Of a stretch of 44,565 bases of DNA, positions 25,722 through 34,673 are shown piece after piece. The position numbers were made by a program, and so were the translations under genes. The notes beneath the pieces are model-generated. The model saw only the letters and a program-made list of their open reading frames with translations, was not told where the DNA came from and ran no database searches. Origin of the DNA: Shewanella hafniensis (GTDB lineage Bacteria > Pseudomonadota > Gammaproteobacteria > Enterobacterales > Shewanellaceae); the NCBI RefSeq assembly GCF_019655335.1, contig NZ_BPFD01000039.1:1-44565 (forward strand). Direction: 5' to 3'. Position 1 is the first letter of the stretch. Every line of letters starts with the position of its first letter.

Positions 25722-27779
25722 ATGGAATGCAGGGCGTTTAAAAAAAGTGCAATTGCCGCAATAGTTTCGAGTTTGTTGATATCTTCAGCTTATGCAGGCG
25801 TAGATGCTGAATCTTCTGAACCTATTGAGAAGATTACTGTTTATGGTGAAAAGATTGAACGTAGCCTTAAGGATACAACCTCTTCTATTTCGGTGATCGA
25901 CAAGGAAGCGCTCGACAGCGGTCAATATCAATCCACCTCGAGTGCTTTATCTGAAGTACCTAACGTGGTGGTGCTATCGGGTTCTGTGCCGGATATCCGT
26001 GGGGTTTCAGGTAATGGCTCAGCCTCTGGATTTAACTCTTTTACCGGTGGCGCTCGGGCGCGGGTATCCACCTTAGTCGATGGGGTTGCTGAGCCTTTTG
26101 TTGCCGATCTTACTGGTGATACTGGTCTGTGGGATATCCAACAAATTGAGGTGTACCGCGGTCCGCAATCGACGATTAACGGTCGTAACAGCATTGGCGG
26201 CACAGTGTTTATTAAAACCGAAGACCCGACCTTCGATTGGCAAGGCGCGGCTCGTGTCGGTTATCGTAATCAAGATAACTTTATCGACAGTGCGGTGATG
26301 CTCTCAGGCCCGATCCTCGATGATGAGTTGGCATTTAGGGTGAGCGGACAAAATGTGACAGGGAATACCTTCAATAAAGGCTTGGAATACGAGACTAATC
26401 CCGCCACCTTTGATCAAAATGAACTGATCACCAATCGCTGGCGCGGTAAATTCCTGTGGCAACCGAGTGCGATTGAAGATCTCAAAGTGCTCTACAGCTT
26501 TTCATACAATGATGAGAAAGGTGACTCTGGACGTAACTATTTTACCGGTGATGATCCTTGGGCGTTTAAACCCATTTTCCAGCGATATATCGAGACTAAA
26601 TCGACGACTCACTCAGTGAAAGTTGATTATGACCTCGGTGAAGGGCGCGCCTTAGATCTCATCGTGGCTTATATGGATTATGACTGGGGCTTTGAATCCT
26701 ATGAACCCCTTGTCACGGCGCAGCAATATGTCGATATGAGCGACCAGAGTTACACTGTCGATGGTAAATACAGCTTTGGCCTTAAAGATAAAGACTTCAA
26801 CGGCTTTGTGGGTTTAGCCTATTTTAAACGCAGCCAAGATTTTGGCAGTACTGGCAGTTCCGTTTACAGTGGTGATGACAGCACTAAGTCCACCTCCATT
26901 TACGGTGAAATAACCTATGGGCTTGCCGAGTCACTCTGGGTTACTGTCGGCGGCCGCGTGATGCGTGACGAGCAATTACGTAACTTCAATATGCTCTATC
27001 AGGGCAGCCAATTGCAGGAAAAACTCGACGATGCCAATACCGTCACCCTGCCGAAGCTGGTGTTGCAATATGCGCTGAATGACAGCACGACCTTGGCGGC
27101 CAGCGTGCGTCGGGGTTATAACTCGGGCGGCGGTGCGCTGTCGCTAGCCGAAAGTGAGTATTACTATTACGACGAAGAGTACGTCAATACCTATGAACTC
27201 AGCAGTCGCAGCTCATTTGCCAATGGCGATGTTAACTTGAGTGCCAACCTCTTCTACAACGATTTTGATGGTTATCAGGCGTCTAATAGCGCCCGCAAAA
27301 TTACCAATATCGATAAAGCGGTCAGCTACGGTATTGAGGCTGAATTTAGCGCCATGTTAACCGAAAACCTACAATTTATTTCGGGCGTAGGGTTACTCGA
27401 TAGTGAGATCAAACAAGCGGATCCTAGCTATGGTGACATTATCGGCAATCAGCTGAACTCGGCGCCGCACATGACCGCCAATGCGGGCTTAAAATATTGG
27501 TTGGGCGATGCGTTTTCTTTCGGTTTTTCAGGCAACTATGTGGGTGAGTATTTTGCGGATATCAATAATACCGAATCACGGGTGGCTGGTGACTATGTGG
27601 TGGCTCGCTTAAGCCTCGATTATCAAACCGATAGCTGGAAAGTCAGCGGTTTTATAAACAACCTGTTTGATGAGCAAGCATTGACGGTAAATGAACCCGC
27701 CAGCCGCAGTTACCCCGATGGTTATGCGGCGATTATCGACCCCAGAAATCTCGGCGTCTCTGTGATGTACCGCTTTTAA
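25722..27779 (+). CDS. TonB-dependent outer-membrane siderophore receptor (685 aa)
   Basis: An outer-membrane transporter with a signal peptide (CRAFKKSAIAAIVSSLLISSAYA), TonB-box-like PIEKITVYGEK, plug domain (about 55-170: SISVIDKEALDSG, PDIRGVSGNG, IQQIEVYRGPQSTINGRNSIGGTVFI) and a long barrel that ends in MYRF with the terminal Phe. The plug style is that of vibriobactin/ViuA-like receptors, suggesting uptake of a catecholate-type ferric siderophore. ATG 25722 is preferred: GAGG lies five bases upstream, while ATG 25701 would add seven residues before the signal. A near-perfect Fur box upstream indicates iron repression. A bidirectional terminator follows. The specific siderophore is inference. 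Confidence 0.9.
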   Translation: MECRAFKKSAIAAIVSSLLISSAYAGVDAESSEPIEKITVYGEKIERSLKDTTSSISVIDKEALDSGQYQSTSSALSEVPNVVVLSGSVPDIRGVSGNGSASGFNSFTGGARARVSTLVDGVAEPFVADLTGDTGLWDIQQIEVYRGPQSTINGRNSIGGTVFIKTEDPTFDWQGAARVGYRNQDNFIDSAVMLSGPILDDELAFRVSGQNVTGNTFNKGLEYETNPATFDQNELITNRWRGKFLWQPSAIEDLKVLYSFSYNDEKGDSGRNYFTGDDPWAFKPIFQRYIETKSTTHSVKVDYDLGEGRALDLIVAYMDYDWGFESYEPLVTAQQYVDMSDQSYTVDGKYSFGLKDKDFNGFVGLAYFKRSQDFGSTGSSVYSGDDSTKSTSIYGEITYGLAESLWVTVGGRVMRDEQLRNFNMLYQGSQLQEKLDDANTVTLPKLVLQYALNDSTTLAASVRRGYNSGGGALSLAESEYYYYDEEYVNTYELSSRSSFANGDVNLSANLFYNDFDGYQASNSARKITNIDKAVSYGIEAEFSAMLTENLQFISGVGLLDSEIKQADPSYGDIIGNQLNSAPHMTANAGLKYWLGDAFSFGFSGNYVGEYFADINNTESRVAGDYVVARLSLDYQTDSWKVSGFINNLFDEQALTVNEPASRSYPDGYAAIIDPRNLGVSVMYRF

Positions 27780-27813
27780 GCGCTCGATTTAACGCACTTA
27801 TTTTACCCATAAA

Positions 27814-27843
27814 AAAACCTCCACAGCATGCTGTGGAGGTTTT
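27814..27843. terminator. Bidirectional intrinsic terminator
   Basis: A perfect 30-base palindrome (AAAACCTCCACAGCA and its complement) with T-runs outside on both strands. It ends both the TonB receptor gene and the downstream formate dehydrogenase operon. Confidence 0.9.
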
Positions 27844-27859
27844 GTATTTTCAGCGACTT

Positions 27860-28846
27860 TTACTCTTTATATGTCAAAGTGCCGTTGGCTTTGATTTCGT
27901 CGTACCACAGGTTGTGGTGTTGAGTTGCCCAGTTTTCATCACAATAACCGGACACCATACACTCCATACCGCCTTCAGACATTACCGTTGCCATGAAGAT
28001 GTGCACGATAGAGAAAGCACAGATCACTATGGCGCTCACTGAGTGCAGGACGAGTGCGATCAAGCTTAATGTACGGCTTGGTTCGAAAAGATTTGGGAAC
28101 AGTAACAACATGCCCGAGGCTGAAATCACTAATCCGAACAGGGCAAAGGCCCAGAACCACATTTTCTCACCGGCGTTGGCAAAACCTGCGTCTGGGTGCT
28201 TACCTTTAAACGGGCCAAAGTTAATGTAACCACCGACCACTAAGAACCACTTCACGTCGTACATTTTTGGTAGCTGGTTTTTCGCCCATAGGGTGGTCAT
28301 TAATGCCCAACCTATCATGAAGGGAATCGCCATCACGTCATGGATTTGCTTAGCGCCATAGACGATAGCTTCCCATATGCCTTCGCTGAGCCAAGGTTGG
28401 AAGAAGAAGCGACCCGCTAGCAAGGTTAAGCCTGTTAAAATCAACAGCAAGCACGGGATTGCGCCTAACCAGTGGATTGAAACGTCAAACTTAGACCAGC
28501 GATGCACTAACTTGCCTGAAAAACCATGGTGTAGCTTGGAGATGCCGTTCACCTTGATAAATAAGACAAAGATAATGATCATGCCGAATAGCGCTGCCAT
28601 TAAGGCCGGTGCTAACCAGTCGCTACGTAGTTCGAGCACCCGCAGATCATAGGTATTGATCGGTTGAGCGTGGAACTCGCTTTGGGAGGTAGTGTATCCC
28701 GTGGCGCCATCCTTTAGCTGTGCCCAAATTTGGGCATCAGAGGCTTGAGGTTGGAGCGCTTGGTCATCACCACCATTGGCTAGACACACGGCACTAAATA
28801 ACAGTGCTATGGCTAAGCCTATGTGTTTGAACCATTTGTTCATCAT
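27860..28846 (-). CDS. fdhC: Formate dehydrogenase cytochrome b556 gamma subunit, copy 2 (328 aa)
   Basis: The membrane anchor that takes electrons from FdhB and reduces quinone. A hydrophobic N-terminal segment (residues 8-23) resembles a signal. The core has four transmembrane helices that bind two b hemes, with histidines available in LVHRWSKFDVSIHW (H115, H125) and in the later helices (TQHHNLWYDEIKANG region). The C-terminal 45 residues are nearly identical to copy 1, while the N-terminus has diverged. It is last in its operon, and its 3' end lies 17 bp from the bidirectional terminator. Confidence 0.9.
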   Translation of the reverse strand: MMNKWFKHIGLAIALLFSAVCLANGGDDQALQPQASDAQIWAQLKDGATGYTTSQSEFHAQPINTYDLRVLELRSDWLAPALMAALFGMIIIFVLFIKVNGISKLHHGFSGKLVHRWSKFDVSIHWLGAIPCLLLILTGLTLLAGRFFFQPWLSEGIWEAIVYGAKQIHDVMAIPFMIGWALMTTLWAKNQLPKMYDVKWFLVVGGYINFGPFKGKHPDAGFANAGEKMWFWAFALFGLVISASGMLLLFPNLFEPSRTLSLIALVLHSVSAIVICAFSIVHIFMATVMSEGGMECMVSGYCDENWATQHHNLWYDEIKANGTLTYKE

Positions 28847-28920
28847 ACATCCTCTCTCGCTTAGTGGCGCCTGCCTGCAGGCGCCAAGCTAAGTCTGTGG
28901 ACAGATCCTGTTGACCTGAA

Positions 28921-29490
28921 TTAATTCCAAGCCGCGTTTTTAGCGCCACGGTAAGCCACACGCTCACGGAAGATGCTAGAAACCACCTCTGCATCACCCG
29001 CTAAAAGGGCTTTAGTCGCACACAGTTCTGCACACATAGGCAGTTTGCCTTCGGCAATACGGTTTGAACCGTATTTTTGGCGCTCTGCATCTGAGTGGTT
29101 TTCTTCTGGACCGCCGGCACAGAAGGTACATTTATCCATCTTACCGCGGCTACCAAAGGCACCTTTTTTCGGGAACTGAGGTGCGCCAAACGGACAGGCG
29201 TACAAGCAGTAACCGCAACCAATACAGGCATCTTTGTCGTGTAGCACTATGCCGTCGTCAGTTCTGTAGAAGCAGTTTGCAGGGCAAACCGCCATACATG
29301 GCGCGTCTGAGCAATGCATACAGGCGACAGAGATAGAGGCTTCTCCGCGTTGACCATCGTTAATGGTCACGACGCGGCGGCGTTGGATACCCCACTCGAG
29401 AGCGGAGTCGTTTTCGTTTTTACAGGCAGTGACACAACCGTTACATTCGATGCAGCGCTTGGTATCACACAAAAATTTCATTGTAGCCAT
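28921..29490 (-). CDS. fdhB: Formate dehydrogenase iron-sulfur beta subunit, copy 2 (189 aa)
   Basis: A ferredoxin-like electron-transfer subunit. Four cysteine clusters are visible: CIECNGCVTACK (about 14-25), CMHCSDAPCMAVCP (about 57-70), CIGCGYCLYACP (about 88-99) and CTFC with a later Cys (about 117 onward), for four [4Fe-4S] clusters. No signal peptide is present, so it is co-exported with FdhA. AGGAGAA lies ten bases before ATG 29490. It is nearly identical to copy 1 but lacks the last ten residues (GYNPKTGEIN), ending instead in AKNAAWN. Confidence 0.93.
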   Translation of the reverse strand: MATMKFLCDTKRCIECNGCVTACKNENDSALEWGIQRRRVVTINDGQRGEASISVACMHCSDAPCMAVCPANCFYRTDDGIVLHDKDACIGCGYCLYACPFGAPQFPKKGAFGSRGKMDKCTFCAGGPEENHSDAERQKYGSNRIAEGKLPMCAELCATKALLAGDAEVVSSIFRERVAYRGAKNAAWN

Positions 29491-29519
29491 AATGGCAATT
29501 CTCCTAGCTTAAGCTGCAC

Positions 29520-32372
29520 TTACGCTTTAACGATCTGACACAGTGATGCCTTGGTTTCCTGCATTTGCGTCACAGGGTCATAACCATAGGTCAGCGCAGT
29601 GTTAGCGGATTCACCGATAACGTAAGGTACTGTGCCCTCTGGGTAATTAGGCGCTAAACTTTCACCGTGCATCACACCCGCAAAGTGGTATGGCATAAAG
29701 GTCACGCCAGGTTTAACCCGTGGGGTTACCATGGCTTGTACCTTAATGCGGCCACCTTCGGCGCCTTCTAACCACACGAAATCACCGTTACGAATACCGC
29801 GATCAGCAGCATCGGCAGGGCTTATCTCAACAAACATTTCCTGTTGAAGTTCTGCTAGCCAAGGGTTACAACGAGATTCTTCACCGCCACCTTCGTATTC
29901 CACTAGTCGACCTGAGGTCAATGCCAGTGGATACTTGACGCTCATGTCTTTGTCTTGGATTGACTTATACAGCGTAGGCAGACGGTGCACTTGCATGTCG
30001 GCATAGGTAGGGTATTTTGCCACTAAGTCACGGCGAGGCGTGTATAACGGCTCACGGTGCACAGGCGCTTGGTCTGGGAAAGTCCAAACAATACAACGGG
30101 CTTTGGCGTTACCAAAGGGAATGCAACCGTGCTTGATCGCCACGCGTACTATGCCGCCTGACAAGTCTGTCTTCCAGTTGCGGCCTTCGGCTTCGGCTTT
30201 TTCTGCAGCAGTCAGATCATCCCACCAACCGAGTTGTTTGAGCAGCTTATCGGAGAACTCTGGGTAACCGTCTTGGATTTCAGCACCTTTAGAGAAAGAG
30301 CCTTCGGCCAATAGGTTTTTACCATTGTATTCAACACCATAACGGGCGCGGAAGTTACCACCACCGTCTTTAACGTGTTTCGATTGGTTATACAGAATTT
30401 GGGTGCCAGGGTGTTTCGCTTCTGGTGTGCCCCAACATGGCCAAGGTAAACCGTAGGTTTCGCCTTTCGCTGGGCCGCCTGCGGCTTCGAGCGTCTTATT
30501 GCTGAAGGTGCCCCAGTTTTGGGTGTGCAGTTTCAGGCGTTCAGGGCTTTGGCCCGTCATACCGATAGTCCACATACCGCGGTTGATTTCGCGGGTGATG
30601 TCTTCAATCACAGGCAAATCATTTTCTTTGGCTATGCGCTTAGTGTACTGCTCAGCAAACCCTAGTTTTTGCGCTAAGCGATACATAATTTCGATATCGG
30701 TTTTAGATTCAAACAGTGGCTCTATGACTTTTTCGCGCCATTGTTGGCTGCGGCCAGAGTTAGACACTGAGCCTTCAGTTTCAAATTGCGTCGCTGCTGG
30801 TAGCAAGTAAACACCATTCTTACGGCGATGCATCACACCTGCCATAGTTGGGAATGGATCGACAACGACCACAGTGTCCATCTTGTCTAAAGCATCACGT
30901 ACATCACGTTGACGGGTTTCGGTGTTGACCGATTGTCCCCAGAAGAAGGCCATACGGATGTTATCTTGCTGCGCAAGTTTGCCTTTTTCTTCTAACACAC
31001 CATCGTGCCAGCGAGAGCAAGGGATACCGGGCGTAGTCATAGGTTCACGGCCAAGATAAGTGCCTTGATCGAAACGGCTCTTCATCCATTCCATGTCCAG
31101 ATCCCACACGTGGGTCCAGTGGGTCCAAGCACCCGTTGTTAAGCCGTAGTAACCCGGTAAGTTATCGAATAACAAACCTAAGTCAGTCGCGCCTTGCACG
31201 TTATCGTGACCACGGAAAATGTTAGTACCGCCGCCTGACACGCCCATGTTACCTAGCGCTAATTGCAGAATACAGTAAGCGCGGGTGTTGGCATTACCGA
31301 CGTGGTGTTGAGTACCGCCCATACACCAGATCACAGTACCAGGGCGGTTATCAGCCATGAGTTTCGCGGCTTGATAAACCTCGGCTTCGCTCACGCCTGT
31401 GATGTTTTCTACTTCTTTAGGTGGAAATTTTTTCGCCTCGGCGCGAATGGTGTCCATCTCGAAAACACGTTGTTGGATAAAAGTTTTATCTTCCCAACCG
31501 TTTTCAAAAATGTGCCATAACATACCGTAAATAAAAGGAATATCTGTACCTGGACGCAATGCGCAGTGCAGATCTGAATGCGCCGCAGTACGAGAGAAAC
31601 GTGGATCAACGACGATGATTTTTGCGTTGTTTCTTTCTTTCGCGATCAGAATATGTTGCATCGCCACTGGGTGGGCTTCTGCAGGGTTGGCACCGATAAA
31701 GAAAATCGCATTCGCGTTTTGGATATCGTTAAAGGAGTTAGTTTGCGCACCGTAGCCCCAAGTGTTAGCAACACCGGCTACCGTGGTAGAGTGACAAATA
31801 CGAGCTGAATGGTCGACGTTGTTTGTGCCCCACATGGCCGCTAGTTTGCGGTACATGTAACAACCTTCGTTTGAGAATTTAGCGCTACCCATGAAGTACA
31901 CTGAGTCTGGGCCGGATTCTTTCCGAATGTTGAGCATTTGGTCGCCCACTTCGTTAATCGCATCTTCCCAAGAGATTTTTTTCCACTTGCCATCAACCAA
32001 TTTCATTGGGTATTTCAGGCGTTTTTCACCGTGACCATGTTCACGCAGTGCCGCACCTTTAGCACAGTGACCGCCAGCGTTGAAGGGGTGATCGAATGCG
32101 GGTTCTTGACCCGTCCACACGCCATTTTGTACTTCAGCATACAGACCACAACCGACGGCGCAGGCACTACAAATAGTACGTTTGACTTCGATAGGGGCAT
32201 CATGCGGCACTTCTTTGGCTTCGACGCGACGCATCATGCCTGTGCCCATCAGAGATGCTGCGGCAATACCACCTGTGGCAATACCTGCGTGCTTCATAAA
32301 TTGACGACGGCTAATGCCTAACGCCGGTTTGTCTGCCACTGGGGCGACACTAGACTTGCGAGTTAACTTCAT
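29520..32372 (-). CDS. fdhA: Formate dehydrogenase catalytic alpha subunit, copy 2 (950 aa)
   Basis: Oxidises formate to CO2 at a molybdenum or tungsten bis-MGD site on the periplasmic side. Twin-arginine signal: SRRQFMKHAGIATGGIAAAS (residues 21-40). A proximal [4Fe-4S] cluster is bound by C68, C71, C75 and C103. The Mo ligand is Cys193, followed by His194 (ARICHSTTVAG), not selenocysteine. MopB domains follow (GSNPAEAHPVA-type segment, GMGGTQHHVGNANTR region, then a C-terminal molydopterin-binding domain from about 790). Length equals copy 1 (950). AGGAG precedes ATG 32372. It starts 17 bp after a small TAT-protein gene. Confidence 0.95.
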   Translation of the reverse strand: MKLTRKSSVAPVADKPALGISRRQFMKHAGIATGGIAAASLMGTGMMRRVEAKEVPHDAPIEVKRTICSACAVGCGLYAEVQNGVWTGQEPAFDHPFNAGGHCAKGAALREHGHGEKRLKYPMKLVDGKWKKISWEDAINEVGDQMLNIRKESGPDSVYFMGSAKFSNEGCYMYRKLAAMWGTNNVDHSARICHSTTVAGVANTWGYGAQTNSFNDIQNANAIFFIGANPAEAHPVAMQHILIAKERNNAKIIVVDPRFSRTAAHSDLHCALRPGTDIPFIYGMLWHIFENGWEDKTFIQQRVFEMDTIRAEAKKFPPKEVENITGVSEAEVYQAAKLMADNRPGTVIWCMGGTQHHVGNANTRAYCILQLALGNMGVSGGGTNIFRGHDNVQGATDLGLLFDNLPGYYGLTTGAWTHWTHVWDLDMEWMKSRFDQGTYLGREPMTTPGIPCSRWHDGVLEEKGKLAQQDNIRMAFFWGQSVNTETRQRDVRDALDKMDTVVVVDPFPTMAGVMHRRKNGVYLLPAATQFETEGSVSNSGRSQQWREKVIEPLFESKTDIEIMYRLAQKLGFAEQYTKRIAKENDLPVIEDITREINRGMWTIGMTGQSPERLKLHTQNWGTFSNKTLEAAGGPAKGETYGLPWPCWGTPEAKHPGTQILYNQSKHVKDGGGNFRARYGVEYNGKNLLAEGSFSKGAEIQDGYPEFSDKLLKQLGWWDDLTAAEKAEAEGRNWKTDLSGGIVRVAIKHGCIPFGNAKARCIVWTFPDQAPVHREPLYTPRRDLVAKYPTYADMQVHRLPTLYKSIQDKDMSVKYPLALTSGRLVEYEGGGEESRCNPWLAELQQEMFVEISPADAADRGIRNGDFVWLEGAEGGRIKVQAMVTPRVKPGVTFMPYHFAGVMHGESLAPNYPEGTVPYVIGESANTALTYGYDPVTQMQETKASLCQIVKA

Positions 32373-32389
32373 CGCTGACTTCTCCTAGA

Positions 32390-32590
32390 TTAGCTGCGCA
32401 AGCTATTGTAATAGCTGCTGATGTGCGCAGTTTCGTGGTAACCCTTTGACGCTTTGGTGGTTACCTTGCTGCTCTCGCTGGCTTGTGCCACGCTCATGCC
32501 GGTTGCGGCAATCGTGGCACCCGCTACGCTGCCGACGGTGAGCGCTTTGAGCAAAGATCGGCGAGATAAATCGCTGGGTTGCTGCTTCAT
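32390..32590 (-). CDS. Small TAT-signal protein of formate dehydrogenase operon, copy 2 (66 aa)
   Basis: A 66-residue protein that is almost entirely a twin-arginine signal (DLSRRSLLKALTVGSVAGATIAATG) with a short tail of about 25 residues ending YHETAHISSYYNSLRS. It belongs to the group I know as 'formate dehydrogenase region TAT target'. It precedes fdhA by 17 bp in both operons. The tail keeps the pattern Y-x-E-T-x-H-I-x-x-Y-Y-x-S-L in both copies, so it is under selection. Function is unknown; candidates are a partner in FdhA export or a minor subunit. Confidence 0.85.
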   Translation of the reverse strand: MKQQPSDLSRRSLLKALTVGSVAGATIAATGMSVAQASESSKVTTKASKGYHETAHISSYYNSLRS

Positions 32591-32698
32591 GCTGACTCCT
32601 GAAATTAGGGTTTAGTTTTGAGATCGCACGGCTTTTTGTGGGGTTTATCTTGTTATCAAAAAGTGAAGATTAGCGGTGGGAAAGATAATGAAATCATC

Positions 32699-32712
32699 TT
32701 GTTTGCCATCAA
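32699..32712. promoter_or_regulatory. Candidate FNR-type site
   Basis: TTGTTTGCCATCAA differs from TTGAT-N4-ATCAA at one of ten defined positions. It is about 110 bp before the copy 2 small-TAT gene on the minus strand. An anaerobic activator here would fit a formate dehydrogenase, but the site was picked by eye. Confidence 0.35.
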
Positions 32713-32916
32713 TCATCGCGCGTGACGGCAATATAGTAGGAAAGGGTTGAGTAGGAATTGATCTAGGACAGTTTGCAGTGTTGAAATCGGCAGCCGTTCT
32801 CTTAAAGCGTTAACTCGCTCATAGTTTCGAAACTCCCTTGGGAGCAGGGCGCTGGTGGCTTTTTGTATCACGGAGTTTCAGGTGTTAAGTTTTTGTATTA
32901 TCTAATGAAGTGCTGA

Positions 32917-32947
32917 TAAAAGAACACCCCGCATGGCGGGGTGTTCT
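32917..32947 (-). terminator. Intrinsic terminator after fdh operon 1
   Basis: A perfect 12-bp stem (AGAACACCCCGC at 32921-32932 and its complement at 32936-32947) around three bases. On the minus strand it is followed by TTTTAT. It lies just past fdhC copy 1 and separates it from operon 2. Confidence 0.88.
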
Positions 32948-32972
32948 AAGGACCTAAAAGCTGCGGTTTAAC

Positions 32973-34001
32973 TTAGTCTTTATACTTTAAGTTGCCGTTG
33001 GCTTTGATTTCGTCATACCAGAGATTATGGTGCTGGATTGCCCAGTTTTCATCACAATAGCCTGACTTCATACACTCCATACCGCCTTCGCTCAATACGG
33101 TCGCCATCCAAATATGCACTATGGTAAAGGCAATCAGGATAATGGCGCTGATAGAGTGGATCAGTAGCGCACCCATGGAGGCTTCGCGCGGCAAGTCTAA
33201 GCCAGGTAATACCAACATGATGCCTGAAACACTGATGAATAAACCAAATAACATCAGGGTCCAGAACCACATTTTTTCACCAGCGTTAGCAAAACCACTG
33301 TCAGGGTGTTTACCTTTGAATGGACCAAAGTTGATATAACCACCGACCACTAAAAACCATTTCAAATCATACATCTTGAAGGTTTGTAGTGGCATCCATT
33401 TCACCACACAGACTGCCCAAGCCGCGATAAAGATGGGACCTGCCCAATCGTGGATGGTTTTGCTGCCGTAGATCAATGGTGCCCACAGATCAGGCCCTAA
33501 CATTGGCTGAACAACATGCTTACCTAACATTATGGTTAAACCGGTAAACATCAGTGTCAGGCAGCTACTCGCCATGATCCAGTGGATCCACAGATCCGCC
33601 TTTGACCAACGCGCCACTAACTTGCCTGAAAAGCCCTTGCTGAGTTTTGATGGACCATTCACCAGATAGAACAATAAGAAAGCCCCAAACACACCAACAA
33701 CGGCTAAAGCCATAATCGGGGTTAGATATTGGTTTCTCAGTTCTTTACCTTGGTTACCGGCAACGTTAATCAACACCCCAGTTTCGACCCCTTTAGCCGT
33801 GGTATAGCCGGCATCGCCTGCTTTTACCGCGCGCCAAAGATCGGCCTCGCTGGTTTGCGCTTTCGCCTGTTGTTGACTCGATTGCTGATCACTTGCGTGT
33901 ACTGGGCTTGCGCTCATTACTGAACCTAATCCCAATCCCATGACGAGCACCAACAGAGCAAACAGACTGCGCAGTGATTTGTTTAACTGTTTGTTTAACA
34001 T
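32973..34001 (-). CDS. fdhC: Formate dehydrogenase cytochrome b556 gamma subunit, copy 1 (342 aa)
   Basis: The membrane subunit that receives electrons from FdhB and reduces quinone. An N-terminal hydrophobic stretch (LFALLVLVMGLGLGSVMS) precedes a periplasmic segment and four transmembrane helices. Heme-binding histidines are in the LVARWSKADLWIHWIMAS region and later helices, with the invariant C-terminus GYCDENWAIQHHNLWYDEIKANG. ATG 34001 is preferred because AAGGAG lies six bases upstream of it; the GTG at 34007 overlaps that site. The N-terminal third differs strongly from copy 2 whereas the C-terminus is almost the same. Confidence 0.9.
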   Translation of the reverse strand: MLNKQLNKSLRSLFALLVLVMGLGLGSVMSASPVHASDQQSSQQQAKAQTSEADLWRAVKAGDAGYTTAKGVETGVLINVAGNQGKELRNQYLTPIMALAVVGVFGAFLLFYLVNGPSKLSKGFSGKLVARWSKADLWIHWIMASSCLTLMFTGLTIMLGKHVVQPMLGPDLWAPLIYGSKTIHDWAGPIFIAAWAVCVVKWMPLQTFKMYDLKWFLVVGGYINFGPFKGKHPDSGFANAGEKMWFWTLMLFGLFISVSGIMLVLPGLDLPREASMGALLIHSISAIILIAFTIVHIWMATVLSEGGMECMKSGYCDENWAIQHHNLWYDEIKANGNLKYKD

Positions 34002-34050
34002 TTTCACTCCTTGCCAGAGGTTAGGGATGACTCCCTAACCCTCGCTCTGC

Positions 34051-34647
34051 TTAGTTAATCTCACCTGTCTTGGGGTTGTAACCCCAAATCACGTTAGGAT
34101 TGCCACGAGAGGCCATACGTTGACGGTAGATATTGGATACCACTTCCGCATCACCCGCGAGCAGGGCTTTTGTCGAACAAAGCTCAGCACACATAGGCAA
34201 CTTGCCCTCAGCAATACGGTTGGCGCCGTATTTTTTACGCTCGGCTTCGGAGAAGGTTTCTTCTGGGCCACCGGCGCAGAAAGTACACTTGTCCATCTTG
34301 CCACGACTACCAAACGCAGTCTTTTTCGGGAATTGCGGTGCACCAAATGGACAAGCATAGAAGCAATAACCACAACCGATACAGGTATCTTTGTTGTGCA
34401 GCACTATGCCATCGTCGGTACGGTAGAAACAATCTGCCGGACATACGGCCATGCAGGGAGCGTCAGTACAGTGCATACATGCCACTGAAATCGATGCTTC
34501 ACCCGGTTGACCATCGTTAATTGTCACCACGCGGCGACGTTGGATTCCCCACTCGAGAGCGGAGTCGTTTTCGTTCTTACATGCAGTGACACAACCGTTA
34601 CACTCGATGCAGCGCTTGGTGTCACACAGAAATTTCATGACTGCCAT
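34051..34647 (-). CDS. fdhB: Formate dehydrogenase iron-sulfur beta subunit, copy 1 (198 aa)
   Basis: Four [4Fe-4S] cysteine motifs in the same order as copy 2: CIECNGCVTACK, CMHCTDAPCMAVCP, CIGCGYCFYACP, then CTFC with a following Cys. It shuttles electrons from FdhA to FdhC. The first about 45 residues are almost identical to copy 2, so duplication is recent or the copies are held together by gene conversion. It is ten residues longer at the C-terminus (GYNPKTGEIN). No own export signal; the complex is carried by the twin-arginine signal of FdhA. Confidence 0.93.
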   Translation of the reverse strand: MAVMKFLCDTKRCIECNGCVTACKNENDSALEWGIQRRRVVTINDGQPGEASISVACMHCTDAPCMAVCPADCFYRTDDGIVLHNKDTCIGCGYCFYACPFGAPQFPKKTAFGSRGKMDKCTFCAGGPEETFSEAERKKYGANRIAEGKLPMCAELCSTKALLAGDAEVVSNIYRQRMASRGNPNVIWGYNPKTGEIN

Positions 34648-34673
34648 AATGGCTTATCTCCTCATCAAGTAGG

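Larger units (their letters stand above)
32591..32972. other. 382-bp gap between the two fdh operons
   Basis: No gene is seen. It contains the terminator of the upstream operon (fdh copy 1) and the presumptive promoter of copy 2, with an FNR/CRP-type half-conserved site. Confidence 0.6.
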
